The notes below the pieces were generated by a model. That model made no database searches and was not told the origin of the DNA. It saw only the letters and a program-made list of their open reading frames with translations. A stretch of 64,000 nt of DNA from Rhytidiadelphus loreus (lineage: Eukaryota > Streptophyta > Bryopsida > Hypnales > Hylocomiaceae). The stretch lies in the NCBI GenBank assembly GCA_947034895.1, contig OX344763.1, positions 15,035,001 through 15,099,000 of the forward strand, read 5' to 3'. A program made the translations under genes and the position numbers. Numbering within the stretch: the stretch's first letter is position 1; each line of letters begins with the position of its first letter. This document shows, piece after piece, positions 20,306 to 31,658 of this stretch.

Positions 20306-20930
20306 TCAACCCCTAAAATCCCATTGTTCTCTCACATAACAAATGGAAGTCCATGTAGGTTCCAATACTCTGAATTTTGGAGGCAATTTTTTGGAACTTT
20401 TTGTTAACACAAAAAAATAAACAATCCTCAAACAAATTTGAACTCGCTAGGCAAGAATAGAAATCTATAGAAACTTGAATTACTTCTTTTTTCTCAAAGA
20501 TTATACTTTTGTCTATATGGAAAGCTTTAATACATTCTATTTGGATTAGTGATGTGAAAGTTATAGAGCTTCTTGCAAAAAGAAAAAGTTTCACAAGCTT
20601 TAACCCTTAAACACTTCAATCTCCATATTTTGGACGATGAATAGAGAGCTTCAAGGTGTTGTTTTGTCCACCGAACTTTTCATTCATCCAATGTAACACT
20701 TGAATTTTGTAAAGACAACCTTCCTTAATGATCAATTTCATGAAATTGAAGTAAATGATATTTTTGTAGAAAGATATAAGCAAAAATATACCGAAATTAG
20801 AAAAAGGATCAACGCGTTAAGGGGTAAATTTTCTTGCATGAACAATCTCACTATTGGAATTAGTGTGTTTTAATTCCATTTTAGTTGGAATTAGTGTATT
20901 TATATTTTAAGCAAGAATCTAAATAATAAG
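20306..20930. mobile_element. TTAA element E remnant interrupted by element B1
   Basis: The left end, TCAA then CCCCTAAAATCCCATTG, and the following sequence (TTTGGATTAGTGATGTGAAAG block) match the E elements at 2117 and 61490. After the B1 insertion at 20600-20828, the sequence resumes with GAACAATCTCACTATTGG, matching 61946-61965. The right end is lost. It is a decayed, non-coding copy. Confidence 0.55.
20600..20828. mobile_element. TTAA element B1 (nested)
   Basis: The 229-bp element has TTAA and CCCTTAAACACTTC on the left (20600). On the right, GCGTTAAGGGG is followed by TAAA (one change from TTAA). It has the same length and nearly the same sequence as 48736-48964. A subterminal CC-ATATTTT-GG palindrome lies near the left end. 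It sits inside the E remnant, so it inserted later. Confidence 0.7.
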
Positions 20931-21878
20931 AGGATTGAGATTACTTGACATAATTGAACAATTTCTAATAAATTTGATGATACTATAATTTTCTAGCATT
21001 AGTGCTATACATTTCAAAACAAAGTTTTTTAGTTCTCTTCCTTAATTACTTGGTCAAACCTTCCATTGAGAAAAAAAAGTTCAAATAGACTATTTCCAAG
21101 CAAATTTCACTTATAGCCATAAACGTGTGTTTAAAATCTATACATTGATTCATATATACTTTCTAAATTCTGATGTTCTAGAGTTGGATGTTTTACACCA
21201 ATTATCTATTTTTGATTTAGATGTTCTAAGGCACACTTTTGAATGCTTGAAAATAATTAATCCCACCTTAACTTTGGAAGGGTATGCCATTCAAAGAGAT
21301 AGCCAATCAATTATCTTCAAATTCTTGGATGAATAGGTGCAAATCTTCATTTCATTTTAATAGTCTCTCAAATCATTCATTAGCCATTTTGTGGCTGCAC
21401 AAGCGTTTCAAGAGGCTCCTATAAAACCAACCGTGACCCAGTTCCATCAAATACACCAACTACAATCATTATAGAACAACACCATCCAAGATATCTTATT
21501 GTTGGAGTGCCGTAGAGGAAGAAATGTTGAAAATACTTCTACAATGACATGTTCACAATCGGTTACCTGCATGTCACCAGAATCTCTCAAGTTGTGTGCG
21601 AGAACCTGGTTGAACAACTTCCACATCGAAAAGATTGAAGTGCACAACTTCAGAAGCCCATTTATTCCTCGGGGCATGCAGTGCAATTCGAGAGGCTAGG
21701 TCTGGGTGTCGGAATGTGCAATTGTGGCCCCAGAATCTGAATTTTCGTGTGAAGATGAGAAGAATGAGACTGCACGTGATCCCAAAGCACATTCGTTCTT
21801 GGTGTGAGCAGCAGATGAACGAGTGCACACCGCAACTCCAATTGTTTGGATCCACAGGCAGCGAATCCAGATCGCTAA
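20931..21878. other. Intergenic region and 3' flank of the second F-box gene
   Basis: No gene recognised. The part from about 21400 is more GC-balanced and probably includes the 3' untranslated region of the minus-strand F-box gene ending at 21879. Confidence 0.4.
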
Positions 21879-23641
21879 CTACACCTGCGAGTCCAGGCGC
21901 GGTTCGAACGCCAACGATCCCTCCCCCTGCGGACAGCCGTCCACCCAGCGCCACTCGTTTTCGCGGAGATCGAACAGCACTCCCATGTCGCACCTGTCAC
22001 TGGTCAAGAAGATGAGGTCGCCGTGGCCGCAGCACCCGAAGCTCTCGGAGGGGCGGCCCAAGAAGCGGTTCGACATGCTCTGCGGCAGGCGCCCGGCCTC
22101 TCTCCACTTGAGGCTCTTCCAGTCCAGGAGCCACACGCACACGGCCAGCACCTGCTGCCGCACGGACTTCCCCACGAGCACGAGGTGGCCCTGGCACATC
22201 ACCAGGTTGCGGAACTGGCAGTACCCAGGCAAGCGGCCCGTCTTCACTTTGATCCACACCTGAAAGGAAAGGAATGTGCACACACTTGGGGATTAGGCAA
22301 ATATATCAAGCTGGAGAGCGCTCGATCGATCACACTTAGGTACGCATCCGCTGAAGGATACTAAAACTGTTGGGGATCTGATCCCGGATCCTCTAATGAC
22401 CCCTGTTACCATCATCTCTTCGTACCCTTGGTTGGTTGCCTCCAATTAGCAACAGGGATGCAAGCGTGACTTGGCGACGTGTCTACGGTCTATGATCTTT
22501 GAATGGAATGGGGTTGTCTACTGTCCCTTCAAAAGTGGTCTACAATCTCCCACTTTGACTATATCATTGCATAAGATATTCGTTCATACATAGTGATAAA
22601 ATATGTATTTCTCAACAGATTGGCTCGACTTGTACCCAAAATGATCTCTCCAAAACTCTACAGTGGTCTCCCAATGAAAGCAATGTGCACCTCATGTTGA
22701 AGGCTGAAGGCCAAGAGGACACAGTTGTACCACCGCGGTGTGAGGCAATACAAGCTCCCGTTGCAGTAGGCCACGTTGCGCGACGCCTCCTCCCCCCGGG
22801 GCAAGCACCCCATGTTCCGCCACTCGCCCGTGAGGGAGTCGAAGATCTCGGTGGTCAACGTTCCAGCAACAATGACCTTGTAGTGCGACGGTCGCTTCCA
22901 CATGATCATGTGAACCAGCACGGGACGTTGCTTGCAGAGAACCGGCGGGAGCTCCCTCCACGTCTTCGTCAAGGGGTTGCTCACGAAGAGCTGCACCTCC
23001 ATGTCCGTGTGGGATTTCACCTTGTTGATGAAGCAGATCAAGCCTCCTGCAGACGACACAGGGAACACCACTTGGGAAGGCAGGTAGCTGAGAGGGAGGT
23101 TGTGCCACTTGTGCACCGAGGGGTCAAAGCTCAAGAGAGAGCGGCTGTATTCACAGTCGGAGATCTTGACAAAGTAGGGCTGGTAAGAGGCGACCTGGAA
23201 TTAACAATTCTTCTTCCACATCAAGCAAGGTTTTGCAGAGCTGGTATTCTAAGGAACGGACACCTTCAGGAGGGTAACTACTGTGTGACCCGAGAATGCC
23301 CATCACCAAGCAAATGAAGGTGACGCAAAACTATTCACCTGAGAACAGACCTCCAAGAAGCACTTGGTGGCCATGATTTCACTCCATTGCCTGCATACAG
23401 TGCGCAATCGCAACAGGCTGGCAACAGGCAACCAAGCTAATATTCTGTCTACCAGATCCTCTGGTAAACGACTCCACAAGCTCCCATCCATATCCGGATT
23501 CCCCGTCACAGCAAACCCAGTTGCAGAGTTGCCGATATATGACTTTGCTTCTTGTGTCGGTGCACATAGCCGCTTCGAATCACAAATCAGCATGGCGAGA
23601 TCAATATCGTCTACCTCAGCTTGGCAACGACAAAGCATCAT
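21879..23641 (-). CDS. F-box protein with kelch-like C-terminal region (LCR-like), second gene
   Basis: Presumed SCF ubiquitin-ligase adaptor, related to the F-box protein encoded at 13326-15311. Minus-strand exons are 23641-23339, 23194-22691 and 22259-21879, all joined in phase 0 with GT-AG introns of 144 and 431 bp, giving 395 residues. The F-box is at about residues 54-92 (SLWSRLPEDLVDRILAWLP, then LRLRTVCRQW). Later repeat-like blocks are VSNPLTKTWRELPPVL, AYCNGSLYCLTP and CCGHGDLIFLTSDR, which align with corresponding blocks of the first protein. I chose the ATG at 23641 because it is the first in the frame of the F-box exon; another methionine follows at once, and an upstream exon is possible. 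The second intron contains repeat R copy 3. Neither intron position matches those of the first F-box gene. Confidence 0.85.
22343..22673 (-). repeat. Dispersed repeat R, copy 3 (within F-box intron 2)
   Basis: Reverse orientation relative to copies 1 and 2. On the minus strand it reads GAGACCACTGTAGAG..., AAAGTGGGAGATTGTAGACC, ...GATCAGATCCCCAACAG, TTTTAGTATCC. The AAAGTGGGAGAT followed by TG is very like the polypurine tract/LTR junction of Ty1-copia elements, and the unit carries an ...AACA end. It is the best kept of the three copies. Confidence 0.6.
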
Positions 23642-25124
23642 AAGAGCAAGCTTCAAGAGGCTGAGAACAGAATATAAAGCAAAAAGTGGGATCTAATTTC
23701 AAGGACCACTGACCAGGCTCCACGCAGGAATTCGTTGCGGACTAGCTCCAAAGCATGTAAGCTCACCTCATACGTGCCTCAAGAACTAGTTCTGTCAAAT
23801 ATGTGCATGCACGAGATTAGCTTTCAAAGATTGAATGCTGTCATTGACGCTGCTAAGCTATGCTTCCAGTCTGAAGCGAAAGGAAGGCCAAAGGAAGAGA
23901 TTTCAAGGAACAAACAGGGTGAGGAGATTGAGAGGGACGAGGGAAGAGGGAAAGTCAGGTATGATCCCCCTTCAGACCTTGGACCTGAAGCCCAAATCTC
24001 ACCTACTAGATATTACCACCTCTGGCAGGCTCCAATTGTCAACATTCATCCCTGTAAACAAGGCAATGGAGAAGAGCACATAGCAGCTCTTTCGCTTCAT
24101 GGAAACCTCTGGAGGGTACAGACATGCTCCACACAAATAAGCTTCCCCATGTCAGACATGCTTCAAGAGTTCAAGATGATGTACGTAGTCTCCGGAAACT
24201 CAAACATACGCATGGAGAATCGAGAGATGAAATAGAACAAAGATACTATAAGCACTTGAAATACACAGCAAAAGAAGTTGCTAGATTAATAGAAGCATTA
24301 GCCAAAATAAACAGTAAGTACAGTTCCGCAACTACCGTAGCTACAATTACAGATGCCTGAAATTAAACACGCTACTGCTGGAAGAAAAGTTGGGCTAAAA
24401 ATTTAATCACAGAAGTGTCATGCTACAAAAGAAACCCACAGAAAGATTAGTGGGACAATGTTGCTCCGGCAGGTGTAATAGAATAAAGTGTAAAGCTGAT
24501 TAGAGACATAGGTGACACAGGAATATTCCTGCACAACGAACCGGAGCACAGCTCATCAGCCCAATGCAAATGTATTCACAAATTAGAAACCGTGTTTATA
24601 ACACGTTACAAATCCATCCTCGCTCATGCGACCGCAGAGAAAGTCCGTAAAAGTGATATAGTATGAAGTGCAACTTTCCAGTCACCACATTGAGTTTACT
24701 AACAGCTCCAGTCGTAAATGATCAATCATGGTCAACTTCAAAACGAAAAAGGCAGCATAACCACTACAATCACGTAGAGATTCAGGATAAGGATCCCCAC
24801 AAACATAGAAAGGACAGTACGAATACACACTAGAGCCGCATATACTAGCGAACAAAGGAGTAACACAAGTGCATTAAATGCGCCTAATATATTACCCCGA
24901 TTGTGAGGACTTGCTTGTCCTAATATGTTAATTACATCAACGATACACGCTACAACACCAAAGCATAGGTGTGACAAAGCATAGTTGTAAATTAACTAAA
25001 CTCTCTCTTTATTGCGCATCAGGCTACTAAAAATCTCTGCAGATATTATTTACTATATTGCTTGGCAATTTTTAGTACAAAGGATCACAGAATCACGTTC
25101 ATAAATCAGGTCGCAGTTACTCCA
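23642..25124. other. Region between the second F-box gene and the RIN4-like gene
   Basis: Likely contains the promoter and leader of the F-box gene (near 23642-24360) and the 3' untranslated region of the RIN4-like gene (below 25125). Open frames here (for example 23735-24235 plus strand, 24738-24977 minus strand) resemble no family I know. I do not call them genes. Confidence 0.4.
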
Positions 25125-27319
25125 TCACAAAATAGTGCAACATGCCTGCAATGAACAACCCCAAGATGGCCTTAATAGATTATACCTCGAACCTCATGTC
25201 AATATGATCCTAACCGCAACATTGCTTTAATATGAAAGCTACATACAACAAATAGTCATGGCACAAAAAATAATTAGAAAATATATGAGAAGCAAAAGCC
25301 GCAATAATAGGAAGACAATTTCTTGCATACAACTCAGAACCTTTACTTAGTCATTGAACATAGCTTCCTATGCTTACCGGAAGGCTTTTCTGTTGGTGCT
25401 TATTGCTCCTTAGTGCAACAGGCTGATGATTCTGCTTGCCATAATTGTCCTCATGAGCTGGCGAATGGTCGGAATTCAACCTTGGAATGTGCACTGGTCC
25501 ACCTTCTTTCTTCTCGTTTGAAAGCTTCTGAAAGATCATAGTAAAGCCATCTCCAGCGTTCGGATCTTTCACATCCCAAGCTCCGAATTTGGGCAATGCA
25601 CCCCCTTTGGCTGGCTGTCAACGTATTCAAGGCTCAATATTCAACCACCATTATGATCCCTAACTAACAACTTAAAGACACATGACATTAGAGCATGAAT
25701 TCAGCACTCGAATTCTACTTCTTCTTTCGGAATTGGATTCTTACCGGCTCCTCTCTTCCAACTTGGGGTCGTAGACGAGTCTTAGGAGTAGCAGTCCCCA
25801 TTACAGACCCTTCATCCCCTCCAGAAGGAGCTCGAGCTCTCCGGTCCCAGGCAGGTGGGGCAGCCCCTCGTCCAGTCTCACGTGGGCTCGGTCTGTTTGC
25901 ATGAGCAGGTAAGCGCTCATGGTTCTGCCCATCGCCATCCCTATCTGCTTGAACCCGTCTTACTGGAGCTTCAGCTCCTCCTCGACCTGGAAGACAAAAA
26001 AAAAATTAAGAAAAGCGATCGTAACAAAAGAACTTCTAAATTAAAAAGGCGTTAATGACGAATTCAATTCCCAAACCTCTTGACAATGAATCGCCGGGTC
26101 TGAGTTGCAAAAAGAAAATTTCTGCATTCAGAAACCATCAGAATATGATCTACAGCATGCTCATATTGCAAGTGACTTCAGTGATGTCACCTGAAATACA
26201 AACGCTGATCAAGAGTGAAATGAAGAAGGAAATCGGGGGCGACAGAAACTCATATATTATGCTTAGCAAAAAAAACAATCATATAAAGTGTGACGCTCAA
26301 TGGACCAACTGAAGAAGCAAAAAACACTCACCACCAGGTGCTCCCGGAGCTCGCCGAGCCAGTGGCTGATCATAAGATGGTGGCTGACGACTAGGTGGAT
26401 CACTTGATCTACGCACATCCAGATCCTCAGGGCTAGAGCGCCTCTCAAGTCGATGACGACTTCCGGATTCATCTGTCAAATCCAAGAAGAAGAAGCGATT
26501 TAAGTAAGAGGAAACAACTCGAGGAAGAGAAAAGAGATGAACAAACATGTTTAAAGGCGTCGAAGAATGATGAGAGTCTCACCAGCGTCGTTAGGCACCC
26601 CTCTGAAACGAGGTGGAGGTCGTTCATTGTTTCGCGGGGGTGGGGTAGGACGGGGACCATAAAGCTGAGCAGCTAGCTCTTCATTCTCTTCTGGATCATT
26701 GGGATTGATTAATTTCGAACCCTTGCCGGCACGAGCATGATCAAATACTGCAGTATAAGCTTGGCCGGTCCCTCCACTTGCATCCCAGTTCCCAAATTTT
26801 GGAACATGGGGTCGCTGCACCAAAATCATTACAAATTGTAAGAACATCAACAAAGACACAGCAGCAATGCACGGAGCTTACCCAATAATTTCTTATTTAA
26901 GTAGAAGGACTGTAAATTAGGTCATAATATCACCTGGTTCGACAATTTATCGACTGAAGTAGTACGACTAAATACGAAGTATCCCGCACTTACTCAAGCC
27001 CGCATTAAAAGGACTTCAACTAATGAAAGCGGCAACAGAAAAATTCCCCGTGAAAATAGTAAGCCAGAACTTGGCACAAACATTGCAATCATCCCTAAAC
27101 CCTACATTTGCTTCCCGAAATAAAAAATAAGATTCGCCCCTCCAATGTGATAAGTAACAAAGATCTCGGGAATTGTAAGACAAAATATTCACTAACCTGC
27201 TAAACCCGACTCAAAGGAAAAAAATTCAAGTAAGAGAAGGATCTCAAGAGACAACTCTCTGTATGCGAGCGCGAGTAAGAAACCACCAGAGCATCGGTGA
27301 TATGGTCACTCACCGCCAT
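25125..27319 (-). CDS. RIN4-like protein with two NOI domains
   Basis: Plant RIN4 proteins are plasma-membrane immune regulators guarded by NLR receptors and targeted by bacterial effectors. Minus-strand coding exons are 27319-27314 (only ATG GCG), 26814-26583, 26472-26332, 25986-25745, 25614-25378 and 25145-25125. All phases match, giving 292 residues. The N-terminal NOI is at about residues 5-40 (VPKFGNWD, YTAVFDHARAGKG, LINPNDPEEN). The C-terminal NOI is at about 214-245 (LPKFGAWD, GDGFTMIFQKLSNEKK). Both carry the P-x-F-G-x-W core known in RIN4 as the AvrRpt2 cleavage site. Thr232 in FTMIF corresponds to the regulatory phosphothreonine of Arabidopsis RIN4 (my alignment). The proline/arginine-rich middle is disordered-looking. 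The tiny last exon ends ACCTIL, a cysteine pair as expected for palmitoylation. The exon 3 donor has a GTG alternative 3 nt away. Confidence 0.88.
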
Positions 27320-27354
27320 GAGAAGTTCCTTCAATCCACCGTTCAATCCACCGC

Positions 27355-27911
27355 ACGAGTGTCTGTCCCTTTCGCCTCCTACACACGTCAGTAGCACGCA
27401 TAACCTATCAGTTCACTAATCTAAGACGGAGACAAGAAAATAAGATCACAAGTGCAATCCAATCCAGATACAAGCTTACAGCACTTGAATTCAAGAGGAA
27501 GACTTTAGCTCTACTTACAATCTAATAATTCAGCAAATAATATAATCTCTATCTAGACAGATATTCCAGCATGACCATTACTTACAATCGTGTGAATGAA
27601 ATATCGTTCTTCTATTCCCACGGTTGCCACACAAGTGTCTTCCCCTTTCACCTCCTGCACGCGCCAATAGCACGAACAACCATTATACTATATCACTTCA
27701 CCAATCTATGATGGAAACAAGAAAAAAAACTCACGAATGCATTCTACTTGCACATTCTAGTACAGATACAAGCTCACAGCACATGAATTTTCAAGGAAAG
27801 ACTTCAGCTGCACTCAAAATCTAGTAATTCAGCAAAACATAATCTCTAGCTAGACAGACTGAAATTCCAAACATGAACTTTACTTACAATGGTGTGAATG
27901 AAATGTCTTTT
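27355..27911 (-). repeat. Tandemly duplicated leader exon/intron of the RIN4-like gene
   Basis: Two diverged direct copies, about 27355-27613 and 27633-27911, lie just upstream of the start codon. On the minus strand each carries the same splice signals: a donor ATT|GTAAGTA (27887 and 27585) and an acceptor G(C/T)AG|GAGG (27654 and 27378). This predicts a leader of three exons: one ending at 27888, a 69-nt duplicate exon 27654-27586, and one from 27378 into the ATG exon. The duplicated exon is non-coding. The splice pattern is inferred from motifs only. Confidence 0.6.
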
Positions 27912-28430
27912 TTTTGTTCTGAATTCTGCCGCGTTGTGTACGAGTTCCAATCAAATCTCCGTCCCCCTGCTCAACCAGTTTCCATCATTGTTCTTTTCCC
28001 TGATTTTTCCCACAATTGTACGAGAATGTCAGGCTGAGAGTTGGTGTCGCTAAAGAGGAGAGTGGAGAAGAAAGGGAAGGGTGAGAGCAGGAGGGAAAAC
28101 ATACCCTAGCAAAACAGGGCCGAGCTATGGCCGGCCGGAAGAGTGAGAAACGAAAGCGAAAGGAGTTGCTTGTGCGAGGACCTTGCGGGAGGAGGAAGAC
28201 GACGAGAATGGGAGCTTCGTCGGTTGGCAAGACGAACGCGTGGCGGCGTTGGAAGTTGCAGCGTTTCCGACGACGACCCGAGCCTACCAGTCGCGCACGT
28301 TCCCTACCTCCGGCCGCGGTCTTCGTCGGAAATTTCAAACCTGGGCGGATTTGTCATCAACCGTCGTTCGTCGACGCGGCCCCTTTTGATCAAAGTTGGA
28401 AGAAGAAGAAGCCCTTTAGTTCCTGAATAT
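27912..28430. promoter_or_regulatory. Probable first leader exon and promoter of the RIN4-like gene
   Basis: This GC-rich block immediately precedes the duplicated leader on the minus strand and is followed by AT-rich intergenic DNA, so transcription probably starts in it. Overlapping open frames exist on both strands (plus 28127-28426, lysine/arginine-rich; minus 27985-28338), but none resembles a family, and I read them as composition effects. No TATA box could be assigned with confidence. Confidence 0.35.
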
Positions 28431-31420
28431 CCATCTAACAATATAAAGTATGTGGAATCTAGGTTATATACTATGAAAATAATACTATGAAAACAGTATA
28501 TTGTTTGTTTCTTTGTTTGTGATGACGTTGCAATGACGGGGACACGCTTCATACCGTCGGAAAAGTCCTCAACAAAGGTGTGTGCATGAAAGAGAGTTTT
28601 ATGGTGTTTCGACCGACAGGCCGAAAGATATTGAATTTCCAAGTTTTAATCTCATCAAAAACTATAAAATTGAATTAGAAATCATAAAATTGGTTGTAGA
28701 GAGCCATCATTCCATCGGACTTTAGCCATTGGTTTATAGAACATGTCAACCACTACAACATCAAGTCCAAATTTTTGATTTTATTTTTATCTTGACATTA
28801 CTTTTAATCTTGAATTTTGTTTGCTAATGTTTTTTCAATTTTTCTATGGCAAAAAAGAATTTTAAGAAAAAATATAATACAAAGATTGATAGAACACATG
28901 ATATTCAACATCAATACTATGGGTGATTTGCTATATATAAAAGGGTTGAAAAGTATGTGTAAAAGGAGATTATAGAAGGATTAGCAGTCACTTTTGTGGC
29001 TATTACAATGACATATTGATGGTTGTGGCAACAACACAGGGTATGCTAGAGAGATGAAAATAACTCCAAGCAATCTTAGATTGGCATATATGAAAAGTCT
29101 ATTCATTTAGGATCCCATGTTAGGCTTCCAAAAGACTATCTGAGTGACACCTAGACTATGTGCTTTTACAAAAAGGGAAGTTCTATACTAACTAATTAAT
29201 TTTGGGTTTATATCGATAAAAAAGATTAGAGACCAGGAGCTTGATTATAGTTAATATTTTTTAAGGTTGGTCGTATAGATTAGGGAGTATTTGATTGTTT
29301 TGTGAGTTTTCATTTATAGAGTAGGATGTATGTGGCGTACTTACAATAATGACTGTGTTGTTAATGGTAGAAAAGATTTGTTTTATAGCAGGGATAGGAA
29401 TTTGAAGTTGTTGGTGGAGTGATGGATTGAGGATATATGTGTGGTGCCACAAGGGGGGGGGGCAATAATGACTATTAGTAGTTGTGTTCATATTTTGTGA
29501 ACTACTTTGTTATGGCTTTGGATGTACAATGAAACCTCTCATAATGAAAATTTCCTACTTGCATAAATAACTATAGTTTTTTATTTGCATACTCCTTATG
29601 TGCATAAATTCTACTACACAAACCATCAATAGAGCTAATTATGTCAAACATCACTAATTTTCTTAGATGAACAACCAATCAAACACAATTACTATACAAT
29701 TTTAAACATGTTTAAATAATTGGCCTTTGACACTTGAGCTTTTCTATGTGCATATAGCTAATAATTGTTTTCCACCATTCCCATGCAATAAGGGAAGTTT
29801 GACTTAATGTGTATCCACATGTGTGTCAATTTGTTGTAGCTAGGTTACATAGTATGCAAAGCAAAGATGAATATTGAGTTAACCAAAGTAGGTGTTTGCA
29901 AGCTTGTGTCGTGTATTAACCATATCAAAATTTGAGGAAGTGAGTGATTGGGGCATTTGAGATGGAAGGGATGGTCCAATATGTACTTAATAAGGAATTA
30001 TCAATGTTTGAATTATCTATCTATTTTTCAATATTTAGAAATTATTAGGCCAATTAGACAATTATGAAGGAATTTCTAGTTTGCGCAAATAAAAGTGGAG
30101 AAAGGAAAATGGTTCTTTATATGGTGTCCTTTGAAGTGAAGGTCAATCGTCTAAGCGTAGGAAATAGGAGGTAGGAAGAGCAATTTCATAGTCATGTTTT
30201 GGTAAGCAATGTTCCTTTAGATTATCTACATTGGCAAGGCCACTTGCTTTATCATTTCCTTGTATACAATAATAGTGTGGGCACATAATTTGTGTATTGT
30301 TAATGAAAATGTACAAGATTATTAATTGAGTAATAGAATCAAGTATAGATTTATGTGGGTGATTTATATGAGTAATTGGATATTTGAAATGTGTATTGAT
30401 AAGATAGATGGAATTGAATCTATGTGTAGATATATGAGAAGGCTTGTAAGGGTGATTTGTATTTAAGAAGAGAAAGATTATATGGATTGTAGTTATTTTT
30501 GCATGTAAAAAACTTTGTAGTCAAGAAAGTTTAGTAGAAAGTTCTATTTTCCAATTGGGTTATAAATGCTACAATCAACAATTTTAGGCAACCAATTGTT
30601 TGATCTACAAGGTTCTTCTTTGGGTAGGATGAATGATCTATCTATGCATTAAGTGGTAGGGGGATCTAAGTGTGGGGTAGTATTGCAATTGGATAGGAGT
30701 GTTATGTGTTGTGTAGATGTGTACATAGGTTGTGATGAGGGTGGAGGTGTTTTGTTCCATTTAGTATTTTTATTAATTATTATATTGGGAGGTATGTGGG
30801 AAATCATTTGTAGAAATGGATTTGGTAATTGTAATTCTATGGCAACTCATTGGATATTTGCAATTAAAGTATTGTTACCAAGAGATGTTGTATTGTGATG
30901 TATACAAATTATTTATAGGATTTGGAATTCCTTGTAAGGATTTTTTGTTAGATGTGTCGGTCGTGTGGGTTTGGTATATGTGATGGAGTTAGCATCAAAG
31001 TAAACCAAAGTGTGTGTTACAAAATTCCATTTGAGGAGGTAAAGTGTTATCATACCAATTTTTGTCAAGGACAATGATAATGGTGGTAGATTGGGATCAA
31101 GGATTGGGACTTTGGGAGTTGGGTGTTAATGTTAATTGGGCCAAATGTAAAATTTGACTTATGTCTTTTGAGGCTAGGATGAGCAAGTCTGTTTCCATGC
31201 CATTAGTAAGTGTAAGTAGGACCCAAAGAACCAAAGATTTTGTCTTAGTTATGTAGAAAGTAAATGTGTGGATTCGAGTCTACAAGCAAATGAAAGGCAA
31301 TGAAAAATAGGAGTGTATTATGTGGAAGTAAGAAATGATGTGTTGGGATAGTTGATGCCTTGTATAAGTTTGGGCACCAATGCTCTACCTAGTCTCTAGT
31401 CACTCCTTGCAATTAGTATA
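28431..31420. other. AT-rich intergenic stretch
   Basis: No gene or element end recognised. An 11-base G run lies at about 29452-29461. The frame at 30653-30898 looks random. Confidence 0.5.
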
Positions 31421-31658
31421 AGGTAACTACACCTAAAATCGCATGCTTCCTAAAACCATACAGTAAAGACTCTATGATCACTTCTCAGAACACCTATTTT
31501 CAGCACTTTGAAAATTCGTAGTTTATTCATATAGTGTCCAAAAAATGCATTCTAGAATCCCCTTCTCACTACCAACAAGACTCCGCGAGAAAAAAATCCA
31601 ATAAAATAATGGGAACCATGCTAAATTGCTTATTTGTGTGATTTTAGATGTAGTTATA
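31421..31658. mobile_element. MITE family H, copy 1
   Basis: Ends GGTAACTACACCTAAAATC and GATTTTAGATGTAGTTA are inverted repeats of about 19 bp with two mismatches. The interior matches the copy at 38576-38834 (blocks AACACCTATTT, GAAAATTYGTAGTT, AATGCATTYTRGAATC, CTACCAACAAGACYCC). Non-coding; superfamily unknown. Confidence 0.6.

Noticed and set aside
21635..22364. Several 100-plus codon plus-strand frames
   Set aside because: Shadows of the minus-strand F-box exon at 21879-22259.
23735..24360. Plus-strand frames that could encode a 166-residue protein
   Set aside because: No recognisable family, and they lie over the probable leader of the minus-strand F-box gene. Kept only as a comment.
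24738..24977. Hydrophobic 79-codon minus-strand frame
   Set aside because: It lies in the presumed 3' untranslated region of the RIN4-like gene, and the hydrophobic residues are explained by AT-rich codons.
28127..28426. Lysine/arginine-rich 99-codon plus-strand frame opposite the RIN4-like leader
   Set aside because: Equally long frames exist on both strands of this GC-rich block, there is no family resemblance, and its position fits a leader or promoter.
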